From: Methanorbis furvi
GTDB taxonomy: Archaea > Halobacteriota > Methanomicrobia > Methanomicrobiales > Methanocorpusculaceae
Assembly (NCBI RefSeq): GCF_032714615.1
Contig: NZ_JAWDKA010000007.1
Span: forward strand, 1-64,000
Direction of reading: 5' to 3'
Length of the DNA stretch: 64,000 nt
In this document: positions 33,821 through 42,559 of the stretch, one piece after another
Layout of the letters: every line of letters starts with the position of its first letter
Position numbering within the stretch: the stretch's first letter is position 1
Notes under the pieces: generated by a model
The model's input: only the letters and a program-made list of their open reading frames with translations
Told to the model about the DNA's origin: nothing
Database searches by the model: none
Translations under genes and position numbers: made by a program

Positions 33821-34137
33821 AAAACTTTCAATACTTTTTTTTTGAAAATAGATTTTTCCCTGACTCAAGCAGACGGATTTTCAAAACTGGCTTTTTGTTG
33901 TGCCCTGTCAGTAGAGAAAACTGATGTCTGAAAAATATTCTCAAAAAATGAAAATATATTTTGGACAGAGAGAGATTAACGAAAAATCGAATTAGGGGAA
34001 AACATCTGAATGGCACTCCAATATATGGCGGTAAAACTGCGAATATTTTGCATTTATGAGTATTTTTGAAGTGTATCTCAATCAATAGGTTTACGGGGAC
34101 CCAGAAATATTTATTAACAAATGTACACTATTATAGT
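33821..34137. other. AT-rich intergenic region
   Basis: The region is rich in A/T runs (for example TTTTTTTTTGAAAATAG after the symporter stop, which could terminate it). Open frames are short and lack codon bias or starts. A TATA-like AAATATTTATTA lies at 34106-34117 in front of the small ORF at 34138. Nothing else is recognisable. Confidence 0.5.
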
Positions 34138-34251
34138 ATGCTGAGAGAATGTAAAACCTGCATGTGCAATTACGAGCCGCATGCAGTTCATTCGTTCCGG
34201 CGACATTCGGACTCCATGCGACACTCTGAAATTGCGGAAAACCGCAACTAA
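34138..34251 (+). CDS. 37-aa cysteine/histidine-containing small protein
   Basis: The ORF reads MLRECKTCMCNYEPHAVHSF, then RRHSDSMRHSEIAENRN. The CxxCxC start and several His residues could bind a metal. AAATATTTATTA lies 21-32 nt upstream, a distance that fits a leaderless transcript. There is no Shine-Dalgarno and no recognised family, so it may be spurious. Confidence 0.35.
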   Translation: MLRECKTCMCNYEPHAVHSFRRHSDSMRHSEIAENRN

Positions 34252-34431
34252 TCTTCAGATTACGTGGGTCATCGCATAATTACGCTCTCGTAAATATATT
34301 TGCATGAAGCCGGTCGACACCGGAAATATTTTTTAAGATTTTGTCATGAGAATATTTTTTGGTTTTTTTTGAGATGACATTGCCATCTTCATTTTCCAAA
34401 AAAATAGGTGTTGTCTATTAATTCCTAGCCT

Positions 34432-34590
34432 CCCACGGAAAAACGGAACATACAGAATAAAAAAACATCACGGAACAGACGTGAACACCGCGGAACTCCT
34501 ATCAGAAAAAATCTTGACGAAAAATTTCCGTGATGTTCACGTCTGCTCCGTGATGTTTTTTTTATTCTGTGTGTTCCGTTTTTCCGTGGG
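34432..34590. repeat. Intergenic palindromic element, family A (copy A4)
   Basis: It runs from CCCACGGAAAAACGGAACAT to TTCCGTTTTTCCGTGGG. The arms AACATCACGGAACAGACGTG and TCACGTCTGCTCCGTGATGT are almost perfectly complementary. The right flank to about 34645 (GGAGCTACGA, then ATAAACGATTTTATGGGCAA) matches the flank of A2. It lies after the 37-aa ORF, at the 3' end of the MFS gene. Confidence 0.88.
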
Positions 34591-34690
34591 CGGAGCTACG
34601 ATCAATGCCGAACAGTGTGTGCTAATAAACGATTTTATGGGCAAAGCCAAAAAAATAAAAAAAAATAAAAAAAATATTTTTGAAAAAAAA

Positions 34691-36259
34691 TTACGCGGAT
34701 TTTGTATCCGCAGTCCATGAAAGGATCATGCCGACAACCAAAACAATGATCGCTGCAATGACCGTTGCATGCATCATGACAAGGAACACATCCACATAAT
34801 CCACACTCATCTTCGTACCGGCACCAAGGACAAGATTCGTCAGAACGGTCATCATGCCGATTGAGATAGCCATGCCAAGCATCCGTGTGGTCGAAAGCGT
34901 TCCTGACGCCATGCCGTACTCCTGCTCGGTGACCGAGTTCATGATAGCGGTGCTGTTCGGCGTCACAAAAATTGCAATGCCCACACCGAAAAGTCCCTGT
35001 ACCGCAATCATCGTCCAGATCGCCTGCTCTGATCCGCAGGTCAGCAGCAAGACCATACCGAGTGCAATGATCGCGAGGCCCGTCGTTGTCGCGTACTTTG
35101 GTGGAGCGTTTGCAACAAATCTGTCGATGATCGCAAGAACAATCGAGCCGCATCCAAATGCCGCAACACTTGCCGCAACCACTGCCATCGCCAGCCATGA
35201 AGGATCAGCGGACGGAGCTCCGAGAAGAAATGCTGCCGCACCACCGACAACAGCAAGCACAATGCCTGGGAACAGCAGCCACTTCGGCAGAAGATGATCG
35301 TAAAATTTTCCTGCAACAATCGTAAACAGCACAAGGACCAGTCCCTGCGTGGTGACCACAAGTGCTCTGTCGAGTGCGGAAAATCCCCATGCATGCGTCA
35401 TGTACATCGACACAAGCGAACCCATCGCATAAATTGCCACATAATACAACAGGTTCGCCGAGTTGTTGAAGGTGAATCCCCGATTTTCCAGAATCAGCCG
35501 CACCGGAATGAGAGGGTTTGCCGCAGTCTTTTCGTACCGGAAAAATAACCCGAGAAGGATCAGACCGGCAATCAGCAGTACGAGAGCAAGTGCGTCAGGC
35601 ATCTTGGAAAATCCGTACAACCCGAGTGTCATACCGACCGTGAAAAGAACAGCGCCGGTCCAGTCATAGGGCTTGGTGTCCGTCGGCTTGTCACGCGGAA
35701 TAAATGGTACCGCAAGGATGAACGAAAGGAGAGCTATCGGCACGAGAATCAGATACACCATCTGCCATCCCCAGACATCAGTTAAGGCTCCGGCAAGCAG
35801 CGGACCTGCGAGCTGACCGAGGAACACACCGGTCATCGCAATACCGATTGCAGTTCCGCGAAGTTCGACCTTCACTGCTGAGGTCACCAGAGCAATCGCG
35901 GTTCCAAACATCAGCGCATTGCCGACGCCTTCAATCGCCCGCATCAAAAGAACCATCTCACCGGTCGTCGAAAGACCGATACCAAGCGAGCCAATGCCGA
36001 GCAGCAGAACGCCGATCGTGAAAAATAATTTTTTGCTGATCTTGTCCGCGTACCGTGCGGCAGGAATCAGAAATATCGTCGAGGTCAACAGATAGATCGT
36101 CAGTATCCAGCCGAACATGCCCATCGGCAGCTGGAGATCGGCAATCAGTGACGGCAGTGCAATGTTGGTTGCCTCGCCAATGAACGGCGGCAGAAAACAT
36201 GCAATCGCAACAGTTATCGCCACCAGATACTGTTGACGATTCAGGCGCAGGGATTCCAT
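34691..36259 (-). CDS. MFS transporter, DHA2 (14-helix) family
   Basis: This drug/proton antiporter-like protein (522 aa) has about 14 membrane helices. The motif A region is AARYADKISKKLFFTIGVLL, and motif C is seen as GVFLGQLAGPLLAGAL. N-terminal IGEATNIALPSLIADLQL is typical of EmrB/QacA relatives. It stands alone, so the substrate cannot be inferred. Confidence 0.9.
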   Translation of the reverse strand: MESLRLNRQQYLVAITVAIACFLPPFIGEATNIALPSLIADLQLPMGMFGWILTIYLLTSTIFLIPAARYADKISKKLFFTIGVLLLGIGSLGIGLSTTGEMVLLMRAIEGVGNALMFGTAIALVTSAVKVELRGTAIGIAMTGVFLGQLAGPLLAGALTDVWGWQMVYLILVPIALLSFILAVPFIPRDKPTDTKPYDWTGAVLFTVGMTLGLYGFSKMPDALALVLLIAGLILLGLFFRYEKTAANPLIPVRLILENRGFTFNNSANLLYYVAIYAMGSLVSMYMTHAWGFSALDRALVVTTQGLVLVLFTIVAGKFYDHLLPKWLLFPGIVLAVVGGAAAFLLGAPSADPSWLAMAVVAASVAAFGCGSIVLAIIDRFVANAPPKYATTTGLAIIALGMVLLLTCGSEQAIWTMIAVQGLFGVGIAIFVTPNSTAIMNSVTEQEYGMASGTLSTTRMLGMAISIGMMTVLTNLVLGAGTKMSVDYVDVFLVMMHATVIAAIIVLVVGMILSWTADTKSA

Positions 36260-36489
36260 ACTATTCCATTGGCAGGAGCTATCGTATTAAGATGCCGGAA
36301 TGATTAGCAACTCAATTGTGAGTTATTGATTTGAGTGAGAATTACGCGGTGCGGTTCTAAGACCGATTACAGAAAAATTCCAAACAATGGAACTCATCAC
36401 CACATAACTTTTTCAAAAAAAAATGAACGAAATTTTTTGCGGCATCACGCAGCGTTGCGGTTCAAAAATATGCAACCACAGAACTTCGG

Positions 36490-37389
36490 TCAGGAGTTTC
36501 TCCGTCCCTCTTCGATCACGGCATCGGCACGATCCGAATCAAGATGCGGGCAGAGAGTATACCACTCGGTTTTGATCTCACGCTCATCAGCGGGATCGCG
36601 GAATTTTATCAGTGTGGTAACAGCACGCTGACAGGTACGGCAGAGCGGAACCGGATGTGTACTGCCAAACATCGGGAGATCAGTCGAAGAAGAAGCACCG
36701 CAGAGGTAGCAACTGCGAAGCGAGGGGGAAGGAGATGATGAGGAATCCTGCATCTGTCGAACTCCTGACGGCGGCGGAGGAGGAGCAACGGTTTTCACGG
36801 GCGCGTGATCAGGAGCCGGGCGCGGTGCAGGTTTTCGGACCGGCGGTGTTACAACCTCCTCCTCCTCAAAGAGATCCTCCGTTTCCTCGCGGGAAATCTC
36901 AGGCACTGCTTCGCTGTACTGCGGCTCATCATACTCGTATGCATCATACTCATACGTATCAGACTCGAACTCGGCATCAGCCATCCGGTCAGCGATACCG
37001 GTCTCCATAACACCGTCGCGAATACTAAGCTCAGGATCACGGACATGCTTTGGAACATAGGACTCGGGCATTTCCTCTGAATCTGCCGCAGACTGTCTCT
37101 TCCCTTTTGCCGGCTGTTTCTTCTTGCCTCCTCCAAAGAGTGAGGAGAAAAATCCCTTCTTCTTTGGTTTGGATTTTGTGGATGAACCGCCGGTCTCCAT
37201 CAGAAAATCAGATGATTCGCCAAACGAGGTATCGGCATACGTATCAAACGACTCCTTTTCCACCGTATGTTCTCCGCCGAATCCTCCGCCAAGGACATCA
37301 AAAGATTTTCCTTTGGATTTTTTCTTTCTCGATCCGCTGCCGCCTATCGAACCTCCAAGCGGATCAAACTCCTGTTTTTTCCGTGCCAT
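36490..37389 (-). CDS. Low-complexity protein with C-terminal zinc ribbon
   Basis: The 299-aa protein has a Gly/Ser/Lys-rich N-terminal half (DPLGGSIGGSGSRKKKSKGK, KKKGFFSSLFGGGKKK), an acidic tyrosine-rich stretch (FESDTYEYDAYEYDEPQY), a proline-rich linker (about 205-235) and a zinc ribbon near the C-terminus (CYLCGASSS... CRTC). The ribbon is followed by a short conserved-looking tail. No family is recognised. The start at 37389 (MARKKQEFDPLGG) is preferred to a longer frame. It is divergent from the TPR gene at 37469. Confidence 0.75.
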   Translation of the reverse strand: MARKKQEFDPLGGSIGGSGSRKKKSKGKSFDVLGGGFGGEHTVEKESFDTYADTSFGESSDFLMETGGSSTKSKPKKKGFFSSLFGGGKKKQPAKGKRQSAADSEEMPESYVPKHVRDPELSIRDGVMETGIADRMADAEFESDTYEYDAYEYDEPQYSEAVPEISREETEDLFEEEEVVTPPVRKPAPRPAPDHAPVKTVAPPPPPSGVRQMQDSSSSPSPSLRSCYLCGASSSTDLPMFGSTHPVPLCRTCQRAVTTLIKFRDPADEREIKTEWYTLCPHLDSDRADAVIEEGRRNS

Positions 37390-37468
37390 AATGATGCTTC
37401 GCCGTATTTTTCTACTTTCATATGCAACGCCCATCTATTAATACCTCTTGAGTGAACTCTTACTATAG

Positions 37469-38023
37469 ATGAGTGGCAGTGCTGAGATGAATGATGACGC
37501 CTACTGGTTTTCCCGCGGTGAAATGGAACGGGACGCGGGAAACCTCCGGCAGGCACGCCTGTGTTTTGAACGGGCGGCCGAACTGAACAAAACCATTGCA
37601 AAGTACTGGGCAGAGCTTGGTCTTGTGCTGAGCGAAGAAGGCGAAGACGTTGAGGCGGTCAGATGTCTGCGGCGGGCAACCGAAGTTGATCCGAAGTGTG
37701 CGGAGAGCTGGTGCGGCCGCGGAGTTGTCTGCTGTAGATCAGGCGACGTTGATGCGGCACTGTTTGCATTTGATCGTGCGGTGCGGCTGAACCCTGAGGT
37801 GTCGGACTACTGGCTGAACCTTGGTCTGATGTTTGCCGAACAAAACGAGTTTACCAAAGCAGTGACTGCATTTGAATGCGGTCTTGAGATCAATCTCTAT
37901 GATGAGGAGCTGTGGAAGCAGAAGGCAAAGTGCCTGATGAAGCTTGGCGAGGATGTTCGGGCACGGCACTGCTTTGAACGGGCCGGAGAGATTGAGATGG
38001 AGCGGGCAACTCGCCCCTATTGA
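37469..38023 (+). CDS. Tetratricopeptide repeat protein
   Basis: The 184-aa protein is built almost wholly from TPR units of 34 residues, for example AKYWAELGLVLSEEGEDVEA, AESWCGRGVVCCRSGDVDAA and SDYWLNLGLMFAEQNEFTKA, about five in all. TPRs act as protein-binding scaffolds. There is no signal peptide or membrane helix, so the protein is cytoplasmic. Neighbours give no clue to partners. Confidence 0.9.
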   Translation: MSGSAEMNDDAYWFSRGEMERDAGNLRQARLCFERAAELNKTIAKYWAELGLVLSEEGEDVEAVRCLRRATEVDPKCAESWCGRGVVCCRSGDVDAALFAFDRAVRLNPEVSDYWLNLGLMFAEQNEFTKAVTAFECGLEINLYDEELWKQKAKCLMKLGEDVRARHCFERAGEIEMERATRPY

Positions 38024-38102
38024 ATTATGAAAAAAATACTGTACGCCCTGAGCTCATCGCTGCTGTAGAAAAACAGTAATAAAAACGAAGAGAAAAATTG
38101 AG

Positions 38103-38176
38103 TGGACCCGCAGGGATTCGAACCCCGGACCTCCAGCATGTAAGGCTGGCGTCATGACCAGCTAGACCACGAGTCC
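38103..38176 (-). tRNA. tRNA-Val(TAC)
   Basis: On the minus strand the cloverleaf has acceptor GGACTCG/CGGGTCC with one G-U pair, anticodon stem CCAGC/GCTGG with loop CTTACAT (anticodon TAC), T arm with TTCGAAT, and discriminator A. No intron and no encoded CCA. It lies between the TPR gene and mch. Confidence 0.95.
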
Positions 38177-38269
38177 AGTAATGCCTTAATCTATTCTCGC
38201 TGCAGAGTAATTAACTCTGCGAAACAGCCCCAAAAGGATTGGGGGAGAAATCCCCCTGCATTTGGTATA

Positions 38270-39214
38270 TTATGCAAGACCGAAGGACTTGAGCGTGACT
38301 TCGGTGTTGACTTTTCCGACCTGGTAAACCTTGCCGGAAGAGATCTCATTGATGATGACTTCAGCTGGAGAGAAGAGGCTCTTGTCGATCTTGTAAAAGT
38401 CGTAGCCTGCTTCCTTGAAGATATCATTGAACGGCTTGCCGTATCCGTTGGATGAGCAGCTCGGGATCTTTTCCAGATAGTCAACGATCTCCGGAGCATT
38501 CATCGTCAGATTGATCTGTCCGTGGTAGATCGTTGCGTCGTTGGTGACTCCCATGGCAAGCTTTGCGCCGCGGACCGGCGGAATTGGTGCGGTACCTGCT
38601 GCTGCAAGAATCTTGCGGGTGTCAAAGCCAAGCTCGTTTAACTTGTACACAGCGGTCTCAACACAACGTCCGGCAACCTGAATGGAGCCGACAATAGAAG
38701 AGGTCGGTGCAACAAGTGCACAGACATTGGCAACGTCAACCTTACACTTCTCTGCAATCTTTTCCATCACAGCACCGTTCGGCAGGTGGTCTGCCTCAAG
38801 ACAGATGACTGCTGCGTCGCACTCATCCTCGTAGCCGATGACTTCATAAGTGTGTTTCGGCTGCAGGGACAGAGCACGTGCGGGCCCAGAACCCATTGCG
38901 AAGAAGTTTTCGTGCTTCACGGTCCAGCCTGCTTTCTGTGCACCAAGGCAGGAGATTGCCGGGAAGTCGGTGTTTACATCAATGAAGGTCATCGGGAACT
39001 TGCCAACCATGCCCTGGCGGAATGCAATATCGCCAAGACCGCCCATGCAGATACGGGTGAAGTAGTCGCCGGCGCCGAAGCCTCCCGGAACAGCCACACC
39101 ACAGTCCACGATACGGGCGCCGTTGTCAAGCTCATGATATGCTACATTGAATAAGTCTGCATTCTCTACGAGTTCTTCGAAGAGATCGAGTCCGAGTTCA
39201 TTTACACTAACCAA
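38270..39214 (-). CDS. mch: Methenyltetrahydromethanopterin cyclohydrolase
   Basis: Mch hydrolyses methenyl-H4MPT+ to formyl-H4MPT (reversibly), the third step of CO2 reduction to methane. The 314-aa protein matches the family over its length: VPGGFGAGDYFTRICMGGLG, VNTDFPAISCLGAQKAGW, FFAMGSGPARAL, VALVAPTSSIVGSIQVAGRC and MGVTNDATIYHGQINL. The start is TTG at 39214, with GGGGGAT about 6 nt upstream; no in-frame ATG fits better. It is monocistronic. Confidence 0.97.
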   Translation of the reverse strand: MVSVNELGLDLFEELVENADLFNVAYHELDNGARIVDCGVAVPGGFGAGDYFTRICMGGLGDIAFRQGMVGKFPMTFIDVNTDFPAISCLGAQKAGWTVKHENFFAMGSGPARALSLQPKHTYEVIGYEDECDAAVICLEADHLPNGAVMEKIAEKCKVDVANVCALVAPTSSIVGSIQVAGRCVETAVYKLNELGFDTRKILAAAGTAPIPPVRGAKLAMGVTNDATIYHGQINLTMNAPEIVDYLEKIPSCSSNGYGKPFNDIFKEAGYDFYKIDKSLFSPAEVIINEISSGKVYQVGKVNTEVTLKSFGLA

Positions 39215-39604
39215 GATTATCCCCCTTAGGAATATGATTCAGATATGGGTGAGGAACATAGATAATTGTTATGTGTTAGGGTTTTGCATTTTTAATCCAG
39301 AGCCGTGTTAATCACGTGTCGCCCACGAAAAAAACATCAGTGAGAGTGAAACATCATGAAAATATTTCTGATACATCGTGTCAAGTCTCTGAATGAAATG
39401 GGATGGGGATTTTATTTTCGTACCGAATGAACTCTTTTCTGACTCAGTGATATTTTTTCTTCAGTGCACCTTGTATTTTTCTGGGGAATATGGCGAGTAA
39501 CGATTACTCGAAGTTAGTATGCGAATAAAAATTAATTCATCCCCGGTCGAAACCTATTTTTGGTTTCGATTGAAATAAGGTAAGAAGAATTTGAGGTATT
39601 TGAA
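39215..39604. other. Intergenic region between mch and ferredoxin
   Basis: This holds the divergent promoters of mch and the ferredoxin. A weak trace of family A words is present (CGCCCACGAAAAAAACATCA, about 39319-39339) without the opposite arm. A small inverted repeat, CGAAACC-TATTTTT-GGTTTCG (about 39548-39568), lies 40 nt before the ferredoxin start. No gene is seen. Confidence 0.5.
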
Positions 39605-39778
39605 ATGGTAGCAGTAGTTGATAAAGACAAATGTACTGGTTGTGCAACATGCGTGGATATCTGCCCGGCAGCAGCAATTGAACTGGAAAACGATATCGCA
39701 GTTGTGGACGCAAGCGGATGCGTTGACTGTGAGACCTGTGTTGATGAGTGCCCGGAAAGCGCCATCCACATGGAATAA
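39605..39778 (+). CDS. 2[4Fe-4S] ferredoxin
   Basis: The 57-aa protein has two cluster-binding motifs, CTGCATCVDICP and CVDCETCVDECP, in the compact clostridial-type arrangement. It starts MVAVVDKDKCTGCATCVDIC, with GAGGT about 8 nt upstream of the ATG. It is a soluble one-electron carrier. It stands alone near mch, so a role in methanogenic electron transfer is likely but not shown. Confidence 0.92.
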   Translation: MVAVVDKDKCTGCATCVDICPAAAIELENDIAVVDASGCVDCETCVDECPESAIHME

Positions 39779-39877
39779 ATCAAAAATTTGTTTTCTTTTC
39801 TTTTTTAAAACTTGATCCGGTTCTTTTGGGTTCGCTATACCAAGACTTTTTGTCTACCGCGTCAAACTAATACTACT

Positions 39878-40393
39878 ATGTTACCGCAGAGAAACGAGTA
39901 TTCCAATGAGATAGAATATCTCTATCACAAATCGCTTATTCTCGAAAATCCATCAGAGATGGACCCGGTGTTATACTTTTATTTTATTGATACGATCGCC
40001 CACCTTGACTACACCTTAAGTGCGCTTGCCTACAATATCGACTCAATACGCTGTACCATGACCGCAGAGTACCTCAGGCATCGTGTGGATCTCGCAAAAG
40101 ACGGGGACAACGCTCTCTTCCCTGAGTTCATGATCTGGCTTCGCGACACCAATCAGGAGATGTTTGAGAGTACGCCAATCCTCTGGCAGCTGGTCTACGA
40201 CCCTGACGACCCGGCGCGGTATGCCGGATTCAGAATTGTGATGGACCCTGCCTCAAGAATTCCGCTGCCGCCGACATTTTTCCGTGATATGACTGATGAT
40301 CTGTTTGCCATGCCGCTTTTGCGCAGTCTGTATCCGGCAGGTGCTCTTGGAAAACTCTTTGCCGAGTTCAAAGAAAAGCGCTGCACGAGGTAA
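39878..40393 (+). CDS. Conserved hypothetical protein
   Basis: I do not recognise this 171-aa protein. It starts MLPQRNEYSNEIEYLYHKSL, is largely helical and acidic, and has no membrane segment or cysteine motif. It ends directly before the M20 peptidase gene (stop 40391-40393, next ATG 40397), so the two are probably co-transcribed. A longer open frame starting at 39812 has no support. Confidence 0.75.
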   Translation: MLPQRNEYSNEIEYLYHKSLILENPSEMDPVLYFYFIDTIAHLDYTLSALAYNIDSIRCTMTAEYLRHRVDLAKDGDNALFPEFMIWLRDTNQEMFESTPILWQLVYDPDDPARYAGFRIVMDPASRIPLPPTFFRDMTDDLFAMPLLRSLYPAGALGKLFAEFKEKRCTR

Positions 40394-40396
40394 GTG

Positions 40397-41578
40397 ATGG
40401 ATGTCGCACGCGTCTGTTCGGATCTGGTAAAGATCAAAAGCGAAAATCCCCCCGGCGACACGAGGGAGGCGGCCGAGTACATTGCCCTGCTCCTTGACTC
40501 AATGGGAATCCGTTCTGACATTACGGAGGGAACGCCCGGTCACTGCAATGTTATTTCCCGGGAACAGAACCGTACGCTGATGCTGTCCGGCCACATCGAT
40601 GTGGTGCCGGCAATGGAGGAGGGCTGGGATATACCTCCATATGCAGGCGTCATCGATGACACGTATGTGCACGGCCGCGGCAGTACTGATATGAAGGGCG
40701 GATGCGCAGCAGTACTTACTGCGGTTGAACGTGCGATCAGTGAGTTTGGTGAGGTTCCTGTCTCTCTTGCGTTTGTGTGCGATGAGGAGGGAGGAGGCCG
40801 GTCAGGGACGCGGTATCTGATTGAAAAACAACTGATTCATCCGTGCGATGTACTGATTGCAGAACCAACTCCTGCATTTGCTCCGTCGGTTGGTCAGAAA
40901 GGAATCTGCCGGTTCGAGGTGGAGTTCACGGGAACGCCCGGACACTCCTCGCTGTTTCCGATTGTAGGGGACAGTGCGATCATGCAGGCATTTTCGTTCA
41001 TGAAGCTGATGGATGAGCTGCACAATCGTGTGTATCCGCAGTCCGAACAGCTTGAACAGCTGATCGATCACTCCATCTCCATCAGCGATGTTGGCGGGGG
41101 ACAGAATCTTGCACCGATTTTCCGACAGATTATGTACAATCCCGGTTTGATCTCAGGCGGGGAGCGGGTGAATATTGTTGCGCAAAAATGTCTGCTCACA
41201 ATGGACATGCGGCTGCCGTGGGGATGCGACTGCGAGACGATACTTGCTGAGATCTGCAGATCTGTGCCGAAGTCAGCGAAGGTAACACCGATTACGAGGG
41301 CGAACGCTTCACTTACGGATCCTGAGTCATTCCTTGTGCAGAGTACGTGTGATGCGATCAGCAGCGTGTATGATGTTTCGTCAAAACCCATGGTGCAGTG
41401 GGCGGCATCTGATGCAAGGGCACTGCGAAAAGCCGGCTTTCGGGCAATTGAGTACGGGCCCGGAGAGTTGTCGTGCCTTCACGGACTGAATGAACGGGTG
41501 AGAATTGATCAGCTGCGTTTCGTTGAAGAAATTTACTTCCGGCTGATTGATACTTACCGCAAACGTTACGGATTGTAA
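40397..41578 (+). CDS. M20-family amidohydrolase (DapE/ArgE-like)
   Basis: These zinc enzymes deacylate succinyl-diaminopimelate, acetylornithine or related N-acyl amino acids. The 393-aa protein has the metal motifs LSGHIDVVPA, GRGSTDMKGG, CDEEGGGRSG and a late His in ELSCLHGLNERV, with the dimerisation domain between. A GAGGT Shine-Dalgarno favours ATG 40397; GTG 40394 is also in frame. Because dapA and dapB are at 54.7-56.4 kb, a lysine role is possible, but ArgE-like or generic M20 function cannot be excluded. Confidence 0.87.
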   Translation: MDVARVCSDLVKIKSENPPGDTREAAEYIALLLDSMGIRSDITEGTPGHCNVISREQNRTLMLSGHIDVVPAMEEGWDIPPYAGVIDDTYVHGRGSTDMKGGCAAVLTAVERAISEFGEVPVSLAFVCDEEGGGRSGTRYLIEKQLIHPCDVLIAEPTPAFAPSVGQKGICRFEVEFTGTPGHSSLFPIVGDSAIMQAFSFMKLMDELHNRVYPQSEQLEQLIDHSISISDVGGGQNLAPIFRQIMYNPGLISGGERVNIVAQKCLLTMDMRLPWGCDCETILAEICRSVPKSAKVTPITRANASLTDPESFLVQSTCDAISSVYDVSSKPMVQWAASDARALRKAGFRAIEYGPGELSCLHGLNERVRIDQLRFVEEIYFRLIDTYRKRYGL

Positions 41579-41598
41579 ACTCACCAACTTTTTTTTAG

Positions 41599-42129
41599 AA
41601 TAGGAGTTACGCGGTGTACTGTTGAGTGGTGAGATCTCGCCTCGTGAGAAAAAACCGCCACGGATTCACACGGATTCCAAATTTGCCAATCGTCATTATC
41701 TTGCGTTCGGTCGGGACTCCGGCTAATCGCCTGCGTCCTTTTCGACCTCACTGGATAATGACTGGCAAATTTTTTTCGGTTTTTTGTTGAGTGGTACATG
41801 TGGTTTTGCTTGGAAAAATCAATAACATAATCACACAGATTGCATTTTCGGAAAAAAATGTGCGTGAGTACGATGCAAAAAACATACTCATCATTTCAAC
41901 AAAAAATCGAAAAATTTGCCAGCTGGTATCCAGTGAGGTCGAAAAGGACGCAGGCGATTAGCCGGAGTCCCGACCGAGCGCAAGATAACAGCGATTGGCA
42001 AATTAAATATCTGTGTGAATCCGTGGCGGTTTTTTTCACACGAGACCACGTTCATCAGTTACCTGCTTACAATTTTCAGAAAAAAGGAACTGAGATCTTT
42101 TTGCAATATCACACCGCGTAACTCCTATT
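41599..42129. mobile_element. 531-bp MITE-like palindromic element with 19-bp terminal inverted repeats, family D
   Basis: The ends are perfect inverted repeats: AATAGGAGTTACGCGGTGT at 41599-41617 and its complement at 42111-42129. Inside, long arms are also inverted (41645-41775 against 41926-42040), with words CCACGGATTCACACGGATTC, AGGACGCAGGCGATTAGCC and ATTTGCCA. No ORF encodes a transposase. Size and TIRs fit a non-autonomous mobile element, but no target-site duplication is clear. The right-hand inner sequence resembles the end of family C (26573-27040). Confidence 0.7.
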
Positions 42130-42559
42130 AGAAAAAGAAACTCAATCGTGTTGCGGTAATGCAATCGTAAAACACAGAAAAATAGTGTGATTGGTTTCTC
42201 TTGGGAATGGGATCTATTTGCGGCTCCAAGTTTATCGGATCAAATCCGATGCCATTACCAAAAGGAAACAATCCTTCTATTTCGCAGGCACAATTTTCAG
42301 GGGAGCTGGCATGCCATTTTATGGGTACACACTTCTGACAGTTCCCAGAAACACCTGAAACTGTCAGAACCATCACCAGAATCCACCTACGCCAACAGAA
42401 CTCCCCAGCTCTGACGTATAGGTTCTATTCGACACTGGTCTCGCATTATGCGAGCTAGTACCAGGGTATAACCCTGATATATTGTAGGGCAGGGTCCTAT
42501 ATAAATATTTTAGAAGTGTCAATATACCGATGAAGTACTAAATCTGCTGATGATATATT
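42130..42559. other. Intergenic region with imperfect inverted repeats
   Basis: Two imperfect inverted repeats are seen: GATTGGTTTCTCTTGGGAAT (from 42189) against a diverged complement near 42255-42280, and CTGACAGTT/AACTGTCAG (about 42336-42368). No open frame has codon bias. This may be the decayed remains of an element adjoining the MITE-like copy. Confidence 0.45.

Noticed and set aside
33828-34085. 85-codon minus-strand ORF after the symporter
   Set aside because: Composition is Phe/Ile/Lys-rich from AT runs, with no start signal and no plausible domain.
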